This document shows positions 38,842 through 48,769 of a stretch of 64,000 bases of DNA, one piece after another. The stretch is taken from contig CAIMZS010000515.1 in assembly GCA_903846015.1 (NCBI GenBank), positions 1 through 64,000 of the forward strand, read 5' to 3'. This DNA comes from an uncultured Anaerolineae bacterium (lineage in GTDB: Bacteria > Chloroflexota > Anaerolineae > Anaerolineales > Villigracilaceae). The position numbers and the translations under genes are program-made. The stretch's first letter is position 1; each line of letters opens with the position of its first letter. The notes below the pieces were generated by a model that was not told the DNA's origin, searched no databases, and was given only the letters and a program-made list of their open reading frames with translations.

Positions 38842-40182
38842 TTAAGGCATGGCAGGGATGGTGCCCAGAATGCCGTCTACCAACCAGTTCATGCAGATTG
38901 TGCAGGCCGTTCGGTCAGTAAGGTTGAAGGCTGCAATCGTGCCCGCATCAATTCCTTCAAGATCTTCCTGGGTCAGTGACTTGCCAGCCGGAACAATTTC
39001 CTTGCCGGTGTTATCCTTGATGGGACCCTTGAAAATATCGAAACGGGTAAACTTGCCAGCCTTCATTTCGGCCAGTTTGGCTTGAACCAACGCAACGACT
39101 TCGGCAGGAACGCCTGGTTGAGGAGTCTGACCATCCATGAACCCATAAAAACCGACGATACCACTGTCAGCATCGAGGTAAGAGTTGCCAGGTTTCCAGG
39201 TACCAGCCTTGACCTGATGGGCGATGTCAAGGTAGATGGGGCCCCAATTCCAATAGGGAGCGCCCAAACATTTCTCAGGAGCGGGCGCGCAGGAATTGAT
39301 GTAATCATAGGTAAATGCCCATTTACCAGCATTCGAAGCTGCCACCAGTGGTCCTGGTGTGTCAGAGCCGATCAGGACGATACCAACACCGGCATCGATC
39401 AGGGACTGGGCAGCCTGCTTCTCTTTATCAGGATCGTACCATGTATTAATCCAACGAACTTCCATCGTGCAATCGGGACAGGTAACTTTTGCGCCCAGCA
39501 TGAAGGCATTGCCAAGTCGGATTACTTCAGGCAGAGGCCACGGAGCGACGTAACCAAGCTTGGGGTTTTTGTCAGCCACGGCGCGAGCGCCGGCGACCAT
39601 GCCAGCCAGGTACTTCATATCTTCCATGGCGCCCATCAGGTTGCCATAGTTTGTTCCGTTGCTGCGGTAGCCGGTGAGGTGTAAGAAAGCAACCTTGGGG
39701 AATTCTTCAGCAAGCGCTTCCATCGTCGGGCCATATTCAAAGGTTGTTCCCAGGATCAGGTCGAAGCCTTTGCGCGCCAGGGAGCGCATGACGGATTCTG
39801 CATCGGGGCCTGGGTTGACGAGTTCAACATATTGGACGGCGATATTCGGATCTTGAGTTGCTATCCATTGCGCGCCTTCGGTATGGGCCTGTGACCAGCC
39901 GCCATCGGCATGGAAGCCGATTAAAACGACAGCAACGTTGAATTTGCCGGCTGTAATTTCCGGAATTTGAAAACCGGTTGCAGCAGGGGCTGTAGTTGCA
40001 GCAGGGGCCACAGTTGCAGCGGGCACATCGGTTGCAGCAGGCGCGGCTACAGGTGCTGTTGTTGCTGCCACTGCAGGCGCTTGAGTAGCCGCTGCAGGAG
40101 CTTGAGTAGCGGCGGGGCCGCAGGCCGAAAGCAGCATGACGATCACTGCCATTAGTAGGGAGATCTTATACAAGTGACGCAT
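38842..40182 (-). CDS. BMP family substrate-binding lipoprotein
   Basis: [54 protein letters not shown]. Confidence 0.92.
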   Translation of the reverse strand: MRHLYKISLLMAVIVMLLSACGPAATQAPAAATQAPAVAATTAPVAAPAATDVPAATVAPAATTAPAATGFQIPEITAGKFNVAVVLIGFHADGGWSQAHTEGAQWIATQDPNIAVQYVELVNPGPDAESVMRSLARKGFDLILGTTFEYGPTMEALAEEFPKVAFLHLTGYRSNGTNYGNLMGAMEDMKYLAGMVAGARAVADKNPKLGYVAPWPLPEVIRLGNAFMLGAKVTCPDCTMEVRWINTWYDPDKEKQAAQSLIDAGVGIVLIGSDTPGPLVAASNAGKWAFTYDYINSCAPAPEKCLGAPYWNWGPIYLDIAHQVKAGTWKPGNSYLDADSGIVGFYGFMDGQTPQPGVPAEVVALVQAKLAEMKAGKFTRFDIFKGPIKDNTGKEIVPAGKSLTQEDLEGIDAGTIAAFNLTDRTACTICMNWLVDGILGTIPAMP

Positions 40183-40259
40183 TTTTCTCCTCCAGAGAAA
40201 TGAATGGGTGCCAGACGCTGATTGGATACCGAGACTCATTGTCTGGACAACTAATCTTT

Positions 40260-40319
40260 TATAGTAGCATATTGTGTGCTATTGTACAAGCTACCGTATC
40301 CATGAAATATAGTAGCACA
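40260..40319. promoter_or_regulatory. Repeated TATAGTAGCAYA sites upstream of the BMP gene
   Basis: TATAGTAGCATA (40260-40271) and TATAGTAGCACA (40308-40319), with an intervening TGTGTGCTATTGTACAA. Confidence 0.4.
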
Positions 40320-40471
40320 AAACATGGTTTGAAGTATAGTGAATCTTGCACTTTTTTTGGTTATATTTGTCACACGGCGAGTGAAGCATGCTATTTCTTG
40401 GGTTGGTGGATGAATGGAAATGGGGCCATTTTCATCCTAAAAACGCATTTGGCAGGACTTTTTTTCCTGAA

Positions 40472-41374
40472 TTAGATTAATTCGAGTTCTTTTTTTGCAG
40501 CCTTCCATGGTTGGAAAAAAACAAAATAAAATATCAGTATGCTTACAGCCGTTGCCGCGAGGTTGTAAGAGGCATCCAACTGGTTGGTTGTGAAGAAAGC
40601 GGGTGTCTGTAAAACGCCTTTACTATAATTTGCAAAAATACAGGCATAAATATTATTGGCTGCATGCATTCCCAAGGCCAGCTCGAGTCCGTTGTCTTTG
40701 AGCGTGACCCAAGCGGCAAATACACCAAAGATAAAATAGAATGACATCGTCAGCCAAAAATCCACCGAGACTTCCGGATTTAATATATGCGGCAGTGCAA
40801 ATAAAAGACCGGAAATCAAACTGAGCGCCAGTCGATTTTTAAGTTTGAGACCCACCCATTGCAATAAAAATCCGCGAAAGAAAAATTCTTCTGCCGAAGA
40901 TTGAAACGGGATAAGCAATAAAGTGGCGATTAAAAACGGCAGCAGTTTGGGTAAATCCATCGAAAAAATGTAGCGCCCCGGATACAGAAGCGCTTCGATA
41001 AAAGTGATTATTCCTGAAAGGAAAAACCATACAGCAAAGCTGTTGAAAATCCGCCGCCAATGAATACTTTTTGCGGGTGTGATAATGGTTTGCATGGGGC
41101 GCTTATGGATAAAGCGAATTGCAAGGGGGATAGAAATAAAGAGGGGCAAAAAAGATGCCACTGTTGCAATGAAATTCCACAGTGGGGCTGCGCTTGAAAT
41201 TCCGTTTGCGCTGATCAGCTCGGGAGGAGTTCCGTTCAGGGTTAAGATGGTGATCAGGATGAGAAGGGGAATGGAACCAACAAAAAACCACATAAACAGG
41301 ATAAAAAACACGGATAGGATGTAGCGCCACCAATCATTTTTCCCGGCACTGGAGATTTCGAGATAGGTTTTCAT
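40472..41374 (-). CDS. CPBP family intramembrane metalloprotease
   Basis: SSAEEFFFRGFLLQW (EExxxR) and multi-TM. Confidence 0.88.
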   Translation of the reverse strand: MKTYLEISSAGKNDWWRYILSVFFILFMWFFVGSIPLLILITILTLNGTPPELISANGISSAAPLWNFIATVASFLPLFISIPLAIRFIHKRPMQTIITPAKSIHWRRIFNSFAVWFFLSGIITFIEALLYPGRYIFSMDLPKLLPFLIATLLLIPFQSSAEEFFFRGFLLQWVGLKLKNRLALSLISGLLFALPHILNPEVSVDFWLTMSFYFIFGVFAAWVTLKDNGLELALGMHAANNIYACIFANYSKGVLQTPAFFTTNQLDASYNLAATAVSILIFYFVFFQPWKAAKKELELI

Positions 41375-42648
41375 GCAGTCGGTTCTTTCTGTTCTATGTG
41401 AAATGGCTGGCGCGGGTCTTTCACAAAGAATAATAAAAGCGCAGCGGTTAGCAAACCGCCGATAGCGGATAGGGCAAATGTGGTTTTATAACCGGCTACA
41501 TCGGCAATCCAGCCGCCAATGATTGGCGCAAAGATGGTTGCCGGGGCGATGAGCGTATTAGAAAGACCGATATAAACCGGTCTTTCGCTTTCTGAGCCGA
41601 ATTGGACGGTCATTGCCATGCCGATGGTCCAATAGGCAACATTGGCCAGGCCGGAGAGTACGAAGACCAGGTAGAGCCACGCCATGGATGGGGCGACCCA
41701 TGCGGCAAGTGAACTTAATGCGGCAGCCAGTGCGCCGGCGATTAACATCGAACGGTGGCCGAACCGGTCGCCAAACCAGCCCATGCCAAGATTTGCGACC
41801 GTTTGTGAAATAGTAAGCGCGGCGGTCAGGTAACCTGCGGTGATGGCGTCCATGTTGAACGCGCGCAGACCGTAAACGATATAGAAGGCAAAGCCCATTG
41901 ATGCGAATTGGAAGATGATGCGAAAGGCCAGGAACCAGCGGAAGTTGGCATCTCTGCGCAGGATATCGCGCGCGGAGTGCCAGAAGTTGTGGTCTTCGGG
42001 TGGCAAATCTTTTTCAGTATCCTCTGGCTCGCGAGTGAGCGAAATAAAAAAGTAAGAAAGCGCCATCGCCAGGCTGGTAATCAAAAAGCAAACCATAAAA
42101 TCAAGCGGGCTATTGAGAATATCAAGCAGGTAACCCGCGACTACCGCTGACACGCTAATGACGATGTTGGCCATTGCGGCTTGCGCGCCAAAAAATGTTC
42201 CATGTGATTCGGGCGGGATGATTTTGGCGATCAAGCTTTGCCACGGGTTGGCTGTAAAACCCGCGCCAAGCCCTTGCCAGACCAGCATGGCAAAGGCAAA
42301 TGGGAGTGCGATTTGGACGCCAAAGGTTGGCAGCATCCAGGCAGCCAGGACAAGACCTAGAAATGGAATGCGTTCGTTAATGGTCATTAGCATGACTGCC
42401 GGCTTGTACTTGCGCATCTTTGAGACCCATCCGGCAGTAAATAATTGAGGAATCTGCCAGCCAACCGCGTGGATGGCAGGGATTAACCCGATTAGAATGG
42501 CGGAAGTGGTCATTTGGGCAAAAAAAAGCGGGATGATTGTGCTGAATGAGCCAAATCCCCAGCCGATTCCAAACGCTCCAGCATCTGCCAGGTTTACGAT
42601 CACATTGTATTTAAGGTGTTTGCGAATTTGTTGTTCAAGGGACAGCAT
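41371..42648 (-). CDS. MFS transporter
   Basis: Multi-TM; NLGMGWFGDRFGHRSMLIAGAL. Confidence 0.85.
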   Translation of the reverse strand: MLSLEQQIRKHLKYNVIVNLADAGAFGIGWGFGSFSTIIPLFFAQMTTSAILIGLIPAIHAVGWQIPQLFTAGWVSKMRKYKPAVMLMTINERIPFLGLVLAAWMLPTFGVQIALPFAFAMLVWQGLGAGFTANPWQSLIAKIIPPESHGTFFGAQAAMANIVISVSAVVAGYLLDILNSPLDFMVCFLITSLAMALSYFFISLTREPEDTEKDLPPEDHNFWHSARDILRRDANFRWFLAFRIIFQFASMGFAFYIVYGLRAFNMDAITAGYLTAALTISQTVANLGMGWFGDRFGHRSMLIAGALAAALSSLAAWVAPSMAWLYLVFVLSGLANVAYWTIGMAMTVQFGSESERPVYIGLSNTLIAPATIFAPIIGGWIADVAGYKTTFALSAIGGLLTAALLLFFVKDPRQPFHIEQKEPTA

Positions 42649-42698
42649 GCAATCATTGTACCAAAGGTTGACCCACGAAAATTTAGGAAATAAGCCTC

Positions 42699-42744
42699 TT
42701 GACAAAACCGGGTAAAAGGATAAAATAATAAACGAACGTTCGTT
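42699..42744 (+). promoter_or_regulatory. Promoter and autoregulatory operator of the TetR gene
   Basis: TTGACA (42699) N16 TAAAAT (42721); perfect palindrome AACGAACGTTCGTT (42731-42744). Confidence 0.75.
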
Positions 42745-42754
42745 CATTTATCTT

Positions 42755-43387
42755 ATGACAGACCAAACTTTCATCTCCAAGTCCGATCGAACTCACCGTG
42801 CCATCCTGGAATCGGCTTATTCTTTGTTTTCATCGCAAGGATACGCCGCCACTTCCATGCGGCAGATTGCGGATAGCGCCAAGCTGGCCTTGGGAAGTAT
42901 TTACAACCACTTTTCTTCGAAGGAAGAAATTTTTCAGGCTATTATCTCTGAGCGCCATCCATTTATTCGTATCATCCCGGTGTTGAAGGATGCAAAGGGC
43001 GAGACAATGGAAGAGTTCTTGCGCAACGCCGCAGTCAGCTTGGTGGAAGAACTTGAAAAGCATCCAGAATTTATCAATCTGATGTTGATTGAGCTGGTTG
43101 AGTTTAAGGGTAAACACGCCGCCATCTTGTTTGAGATCCTTTTCCCGGAGGTAATGACCATTGCCGGGCGGATCGGAACTTTTCAGGACAAATTGCGCCC
43201 GATCCCCCTGCCTTTGTTGATGCGTGCTTTTTTGGGAATGTTCGTTTCGTATTTCCTGACCGGTCTTTTATTGAAAGACATGATGCCAGCAGAGATGCGT
43301 GAAAATTCGCTTGATCTGTTTGTTGATATTTTTCTGAATGGTATCAAGCAAAGCCCAGAAATGACTTCCATGAAACCTGCAATTTAA
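42755..43387 (+). CDS. TetR/AcrR family regulator
   Basis: RTHRAILESAYSLFSSQGYAATSMRQIADSAKLALGSIYNHFSSKEEIF. Confidence 0.92.
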   Translation: MTDQTFISKSDRTHRAILESAYSLFSSQGYAATSMRQIADSAKLALGSIYNHFSSKEEIFQAIISERHPFIRIIPVLKDAKGETMEEFLRNAAVSLVEELEKHPEFINLMLIELVEFKGKHAAILFEILFPEVMTIAGRIGTFQDKLRPIPLPLLMRAFLGMFVSYFLTGLLLKDMMPAEMRENSLDLFVDIFLNGIKQSPEMTSMKPAI

Positions 43388-43404
43388 GTACTTTTGGAGA
43401 TTGT

Positions 43405-44532
43405 ATGAATTCTCGATTGATATCGATCATTCGCAAGGAATTTATCCAGATTTTTCGCGATAAGCGAACGCTGGCATTAATATTGGTTATGCCTCTGGTG
43501 CAGTTATTCCTGTTGGGATATGCTGCCACTAACGACGTGCGCAACGTGCCACTGGCCGTCTTTGATCAGAGCCACGGTCCAGAAGCGCGCGCCTTGCTGG
43601 ATGCTTACCGCGCCGCCGATTATTTCAAAGTAGCCTTTGCGGTTGGTTCCGAGGCCGAAATGCAGGTGCTGATTGAAACGGGTCAGGCCAGGGCTGGGCT
43701 TATCATCCCTCCGGATTATGCCGCACAGCTTTCAAAAGGTTCCGCGCAAGTGGCCTTCATTTTGGATGGTTCTGATCCTACTGTAGCTGCCACGGCGCTT
43801 TCGGCCGCTCAGCTCATCGGGCAGGGCCACGCCACAGGTATCATGGCAGAGAAAATCGCCCGCAACGGGCAGAACTTCAAACTCCAACCCGTCGTGGATG
43901 TGCGCACAACCGTTTGGTATAACCCGGATATGATCAGCGCCTATTTTATGATCCCCGGTCTGATCGGCCTGATTCTTTCTGCCATTATGGGTATCGTAAC
44001 TTCAACTGCAGTAGTGCGCGAGCGTGAGCGCGGAACGATTGAACAGCTGATTGTTACGCCGATTCGTTCGTGGGAGTTGGTGCTTGGTAAGATTCTGCCA
44101 TACACCATTTTGGGGTTGTTTGATACCGTGGTAATTATTGCGGTGGGGCACTGGTGGTTTGGGGTACCGGTGCGCGGCTCAATGCCGCTTATCGTTTCAC
44201 TTTCGGCGCTTTTTTTGCTCTCTGGGCTTGGTATTGGTCTATTTGTCTCCACGATTGCCGACACTCAGCAGGAGGCCATTCTCACCGTTTTTATGACAAT
44301 CTTGCCGAGTGTTTTCCTCTCCGGCTTTATTTACCCGCTCGAAGCCATGCCAATTGTTCTGCAGTGGATCAGTTATGCCATACCACTGCGCTTTTTTCTG
44401 GTCATCATTCGTGCCTTGATGATCAAAGGCGTTGGGTTGGATGCGATCCTACCAGAAGTTACTGCCCTGGCTATCTTTGGTGTCGTCATTATGGGAGCAG
44501 CGGCTTTGAGATTTAGAAAACGACTCGATTAA
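43405..44532 (+). CDS. ABC-2 type transporter permease
   Basis: IIRKEFIQIFRDKRTLALILVMPLVQLFLLGYA; RERERGTIEQLIVTPI. Confidence 0.92.
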   Translation: MNSRLISIIRKEFIQIFRDKRTLALILVMPLVQLFLLGYAATNDVRNVPLAVFDQSHGPEARALLDAYRAADYFKVAFAVGSEAEMQVLIETGQARAGLIIPPDYAAQLSKGSAQVAFILDGSDPTVAATALSAAQLIGQGHATGIMAEKIARNGQNFKLQPVVDVRTTVWYNPDMISAYFMIPGLIGLILSAIMGIVTSTAVVRERERGTIEQLIVTPIRSWELVLGKILPYTILGLFDTVVIIAVGHWWFGVPVRGSMPLIVSLSALFLLSGLGIGLFVSTIADTQQEAILTVFMTILPSVFLSGFIYPLEAMPIVLQWISYAIPLRFFLVIIRALMIKGVGLDAILPEVTALAIFGVVIMGAAALRFRKRLD

Positions 44533-44629
44533 ATATAGGTGTTGAATTCATCCCCGATTTGGGGATATGTCACAGAATGAGTATCCCGGTTCCAGCACGG
44601 GAATTGAAAACCAGACCAAGGAGAAAACC

Positions 44630-45973
44630 ATGCAGCGCAGACCCCCACTTCCAGTGATTATCATCTTACTCCTGTTGATTATTTCAGCAGGTGTGTATTT
44701 CGTCTATTTTGCCCCGGTAAAACCTGTCAGTACGGCGCTGACCGCATCCGGCACGGTTGAGGCCACCAGTATTGCCATCGGACCAGAGGTAGCTGGCAAG
44801 GTCACCCAGGTATTGGTCAAACAAGGTGACTCTGTCAAAGCTGGTGATGTACTATTTTTGCTGGATGGCACCCTGCTCAATGCTCAGCGCGATGCCGCCT
44901 CCGCCGGGCTGGATAGCGCCAATGCGGCTGTCACAACCGCACAGGCAGCTGTTGGTTCTGCCCAGGCACAGTATGACATTGCGTTGACGACTGCCCTGAA
45001 CGAGGACAAGGTCAATCGCACTGCCAGCTGGACAGAGTCCAAGCCCAGTGATTTTAACAAACCGACCTGGTATTTCAACCGTCCTGAGGAAACTTTGGCC
45101 GCTCAAAAAGAACAGGATTCTGCGCTGACAGCTCTTACCGGCGCGCAGGATAACCTCAAGTTTGTGCAGGAAAAGGCTACCAGCGGGGATTATATGGCTG
45201 CCGAAGCTCGCCTGCTTGACGCCCGCATTGCTTACCAGGCGGCGCAAGATGTGCTCACCCTGGCCAATGCAGCCACAGATGGGCCTGACCTGAAGACCGA
45301 AGCCCAGAATGCTTTCGACGATGCCAAGTCTGAATTGACCGATGCGCAGAAGGCGTATGACGATTCGATGACTACCACTGGGGCGACTGATGTTTTGCAG
45401 GCGCGCGCGAAGTTGTTTGTTGTCCAGGAACGTGCGGATATGGCTGCAGATCGGGTACGCGCCATGCAAACAGGTTTGCTGGCTCCCAAAGTTATCGCTG
45501 CCCAAAAGGTTCTTGACCAGGCCTCTGCATCGGTTGAACAAGCTAAGCTGGCCGTAAAACAGGCGCAGGTCAATTTGAATGTATTGGATGTGCAGATCAG
45601 TAAATTGACGATCGTAGCCCCAATCGACGCAGTGGTGCTCTCACGCAATGTGGAACCGGGCGAAGTGGTGAATTCCAGCTCTGTTGTTCTGTCCCTGGCT
45701 CAATTGTCGGAATTGACAATTACTGTTTATATGCCCGAGGATCGCTACGGTAAGATCAGTTTGGGCCAGGCTGTGGATGTCAGCGTGGATTCATTCGCTG
45801 GCGAAATCTTTACAGCCTCGGTTATCGAAATTTCAGATAAGGCCGAATTTACCCCGCGCAACGTGCAAACTGCCGAAGGCCGCAAGAGCACCGTGTTCGC
45901 CATCAAGCTGCGCGTAGAAAATCCAGATGGAAAGCTCAAGCCCGGGATGCCGGCAGATGTGAAATTCAAATAG
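44630..45973 (+). CDS. HlyD/RND-type membrane-fusion protein
   Basis: TM anchor, ASGTVEATSIAIGPEVAGKVTQVLVKQGDSVKAGDVLFLLDG, coiled coil, VVLSRNVEPGEVVNSSS. Confidence 0.9.
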   Translation: MQRRPPLPVIIILLLLIISAGVYFVYFAPVKPVSTALTASGTVEATSIAIGPEVAGKVTQVLVKQGDSVKAGDVLFLLDGTLLNAQRDAASAGLDSANAAVTTAQAAVGSAQAQYDIALTTALNEDKVNRTASWTESKPSDFNKPTWYFNRPEETLAAQKEQDSALTALTGAQDNLKFVQEKATSGDYMAAEARLLDARIAYQAAQDVLTLANAATDGPDLKTEAQNAFDDAKSELTDAQKAYDDSMTTTGATDVLQARAKLFVVQERADMAADRVRAMQTGLLAPKVIAAQKVLDQASASVEQAKLAVKQAQVNLNVLDVQISKLTIVAPIDAVVLSRNVEPGEVVNSSSVVLSLAQLSELTITVYMPEDRYGKISLGQAVDVSVDSFAGEIFTASVIEISDKAEFTPRNVQTAEGRKSTVFAIKLRVENPDGKLKPGMPADVKFK

Positions 45974-46046
45974 CGTGCGTTAATACATTTTCACCATTTT
46001 TCGAAAATGCGGAAAACAGGTTCACTGGTTCTCAGGATAATCAAAA

Positions 46047-46979
46047 ATGATACAAGCGAAAGATCTTCATAAATCATTTGGCCCGGTTACGGCGGTCAAT
46101 GGGATCAACCTCAATATCCCCGCGGGTGAGATTTATGGCCTGGTAGGCGCAGATGGGGCGGGGAAAACCACCACTCTGCGGCTGTTGGTTGGGGCGTTGG
46201 TGCCGGATTCAGGTGAAGGGACGGTTTGCGGCTTCAATATTAAGAATCAGATCGAGCAGGTGCGTTCGCGAATTGGCTATCTCTCGCAGCGTTTTTCATT
46301 GTATGAAGACCTGACGGTACTTGAAAATATCCGTTTTTTTGCCGAAGTGCGCGGGCTTAAAACATCTGAATGGCTGCCTCGCTGTATGGAGATTCTTGAT
46401 TTCGTTGGGTTGGCCCCATTCAAGGATCGATTCGCCGGGCAGCTTTCGGGTGGAATGAAACAGAAACTGGGGCTGGCCTCAGCGCTGGTCACCCGTCCGC
46501 GTGTTTTACTGCTCGATGAACCAACCACAGGCGTTGATCCGGTTACCCGCCAGGATTTTTGGCAGTTATTGATCAGGCTCGTTGCGGTTGATAATGAGGG
46601 TGGTGTGGCGGTCATCATTTCCACCCCTTACATGGATGAGGCTGCCCGCTGTCATCGAGTTGGATTCCTGAATCATGGTCAGCTCATTGCTGAGGGTACA
46701 CCTGGTCAACTGCGCGCCATTCTGGATGGAAGAATAGTTGAACTGCGCGGTGCGCCCCTTCCTTTGCTTAAGCGCATCGCGGCAGATGAGCCAGGCGTTG
46801 AAGATGTGCGCGCCTTCGGCGATCGGATTCATATCCGTGTAATGCCCAAAAGGGCTGAGAGCGTCATTCAAACTCTGCAAAAAAATATTCAGGCGGGCGG
46901 CGGCAAATTTGTTGACGCCCATGTGATCTCGCCGGCCCTGGAAGATGTTTTTATCGCATTGGCTCAAGTCGATCAGTAG
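46047..46979 (+). CDS. ABC transporter ATP-binding protein
   Basis: LVGADGAGKTTTLRLLVGAL, LSGGMKQKLGLASALVTRPRVLLLDEPTTGVDP. Confidence 0.93.
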   Translation: MIQAKDLHKSFGPVTAVNGINLNIPAGEIYGLVGADGAGKTTTLRLLVGALVPDSGEGTVCGFNIKNQIEQVRSRIGYLSQRFSLYEDLTVLENIRFFAEVRGLKTSEWLPRCMEILDFVGLAPFKDRFAGQLSGGMKQKLGLASALVTRPRVLLLDEPTTGVDPVTRQDFWQLLIRLVAVDNEGGVAVIISTPYMDEAARCHRVGFLNHGQLIAEGTPGQLRAILDGRIVELRGAPLPLLKRIAADEPGVEDVRAFGDRIHIRVMPKRAESVIQTLQKNIQAGGGKFVDAHVISPALEDVFIALAQVDQ

Positions 46980-47073
46980 GGATAACCCAGGATGGTGGAG
47001 ATTCGCTCTTCGTTATTTGAACTCAATTCATCCGCTTATCTGCTAGTTTGCTGATGCCCTAATAGGAGAACTG

Positions 47074-47511
47074 ATGATTACCATTGATCTTTCCACCCTG
47101 GTTGACCGCCCGCTTCCAGAGATTTTTACCTATATTTCCAACCCACTCAACCTGCCAAAGTGGCAGATCATGATTTCCACTATCGAACAGGTTACTCCCG
47201 GCGCTATCGGCATTGGCTCAAAATACAAGGTTTCTGCAGAAATGCTGGGTCGTAAAATTGATGGGCTGATGGAAATTACCACTCTTGAGCCACCTGCCAG
47301 GTTTGGTTTTACCAATCAGGCCGGGCCAATCCAGGTCACGGTTACGATCACACTAAAACCGGTTGGAACTGGCGCTAAAATTTCGCTCAATGCCGTGGGT
47401 AACCCTGCCGGTGTTTTTAAAATGGCGGAGGGTATCCTGACTGGCCAGGTTAAAAGTCAAATGGAAGCCAACCTGGCGCGCTTGAAGGCTGTGCTTGAAG
47501 CAGGCGCATAG
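47074..47511 (+). CDS. SRPBCC family protein
   Basis: VDRPLPEIFTYISNPLNLPKWQIMI...ITTLEPPARFGFTNQAG. Confidence 0.78.
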   Translation: MITIDLSTLVDRPLPEIFTYISNPLNLPKWQIMISTIEQVTPGAIGIGSKYKVSAEMLGRKIDGLMEITTLEPPARFGFTNQAGPIQVTVTITLKPVGTGAKISLNAVGNPAGVFKMAEGILTGQVKSQMEANLARLKAVLEAGA

Positions 47512-47624
47512 CTGCATTTTGACTGCAATCCATCCGATTAAGCGGCAGTTTTAAATGTTGACCGCAGCGTTGATTGCCTTGTTTTGCCCTGTGCTGAAGA
47601 ATAATTGTGGTATCGGAGTTTGTT

Positions 47625-48536
47625 ATGTCTCTCCCCGTGATTTATGTTGAAAACCTGACCCGCCGCTTTGGTGATTTTGTTGCCGTCGATCATGTCTCCT
47701 TTGAGATTAACCCCGGTGAAATTGTTGGCTATCTTGGTCCGAACGGATCGGGCAAAACCACCACCATTCGTATGCTCCTGGGCCTGTATGCTCCCAGCGA
47801 AGGCAGTGCCACCGTTCTTGGCTACGATTCCTTCCGGCAAACTGAAGAAGTGCGCGCGCGCGTGGGTTACATGTCGCAAAAATTCGCCATCTATGATGAT
47901 TTGACAGTCTTTGAGAATCTTCAATTTTATGGTGGTGTTTATGGCATCAGCGATAAAGCCAGCATCCAGGGAACGATCAGTCAGGTCGGGTTGACCCGGC
48001 ATGAAAAAGCGCTTACCAGTTCTCTTTCGGCCGGTTGGAGGCAGCGACTGGCCCTCGGAATTGCCCTGGTTCACCGTCCAAAGTTATTATTTCTGGATGA
48101 ACCTACCAGTGGTGTTGATCCGACTGCGCGGCGAGTGTTCTGGGACTTGATTTATGATCTGGCTGCTGAAGGTGTAACCATTCTTGTCACCACGCACTAT
48201 ATGGATGAAGCCGAATACTGTGGCAGGGTGGGGATCATGCGCGATGGCAAATTGTTGGCCATGGATACACCGCTGGCACTTAAGCAGCAGCTTGTGCCTG
48301 GGGATGTGTGGGAAATCTACACCTCATCTCTGCTGGATGGTTTGAACGCTCTGTCGGTTGCAGGCCGGGTCTTGCGGGTTGCCTTGACCGGCGATCATTT
48401 GCGTGTGATCGTTGAACGTGGCCTGGATGAGCGCAAGTTATTAAAGATGCTTGAAGAATTAAAGCTCGGTGCCGTTACCCTTCAAAGGGGTGATCCAACG
48501 TTGGAAGACGTTTTTATCAGCCTGGCTAAAAGCTGA
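47625..48536 (+). CDS. ABC transporter ATP-binding protein
   Basis: YLGPNGSGKTTTIRMLLGLY; LSAGWRQRLALGIALVHRPKLLFLDEPTSGVDP. Confidence 0.93.
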   Translation: MSLPVIYVENLTRRFGDFVAVDHVSFEINPGEIVGYLGPNGSGKTTTIRMLLGLYAPSEGSATVLGYDSFRQTEEVRARVGYMSQKFAIYDDLTVFENLQFYGGVYGISDKASIQGTISQVGLTRHEKALTSSLSAGWRQRLALGIALVHRPKLLFLDEPTSGVDPTARRVFWDLIYDLAAEGVTILVTTHYMDEAEYCGRVGIMRDGKLLAMDTPLALKQQLVPGDVWEIYTSSLLDGLNALSVAGRVLRVALTGDHLRVIVERGLDERKLLKMLEELKLGAVTLQRGDPTLEDVFISLAKS

Positions 48537-48769
48537 ACCATTCACAATAATTTCCCGAAATGTCTTTGTTACCGGTCACATAGTATTCCTCTCAATTGTG
48601 CATTTTTGGCGTACAATGGTGTTGAATTTCACAAACACTTTGATGCCCAACAGGTTTCCTGGTTCGATTTTCTCCCGCAGCATATTGCGCTCGCGATGAT
48701 CTTCCGGGAATTTAAATATTTACAGGATCCTTTGGGTGGGTGATCAATCGCATTGGAAAGGTGAAAAAA

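Noticed and set aside
48537-48739. Missing second permease of the ABC exporter between the last ATPase and glpD
   Set aside because: Only a ~200-bp gap with a 76-aa non-membrane-like ORF (48469..48699); no permease remnant
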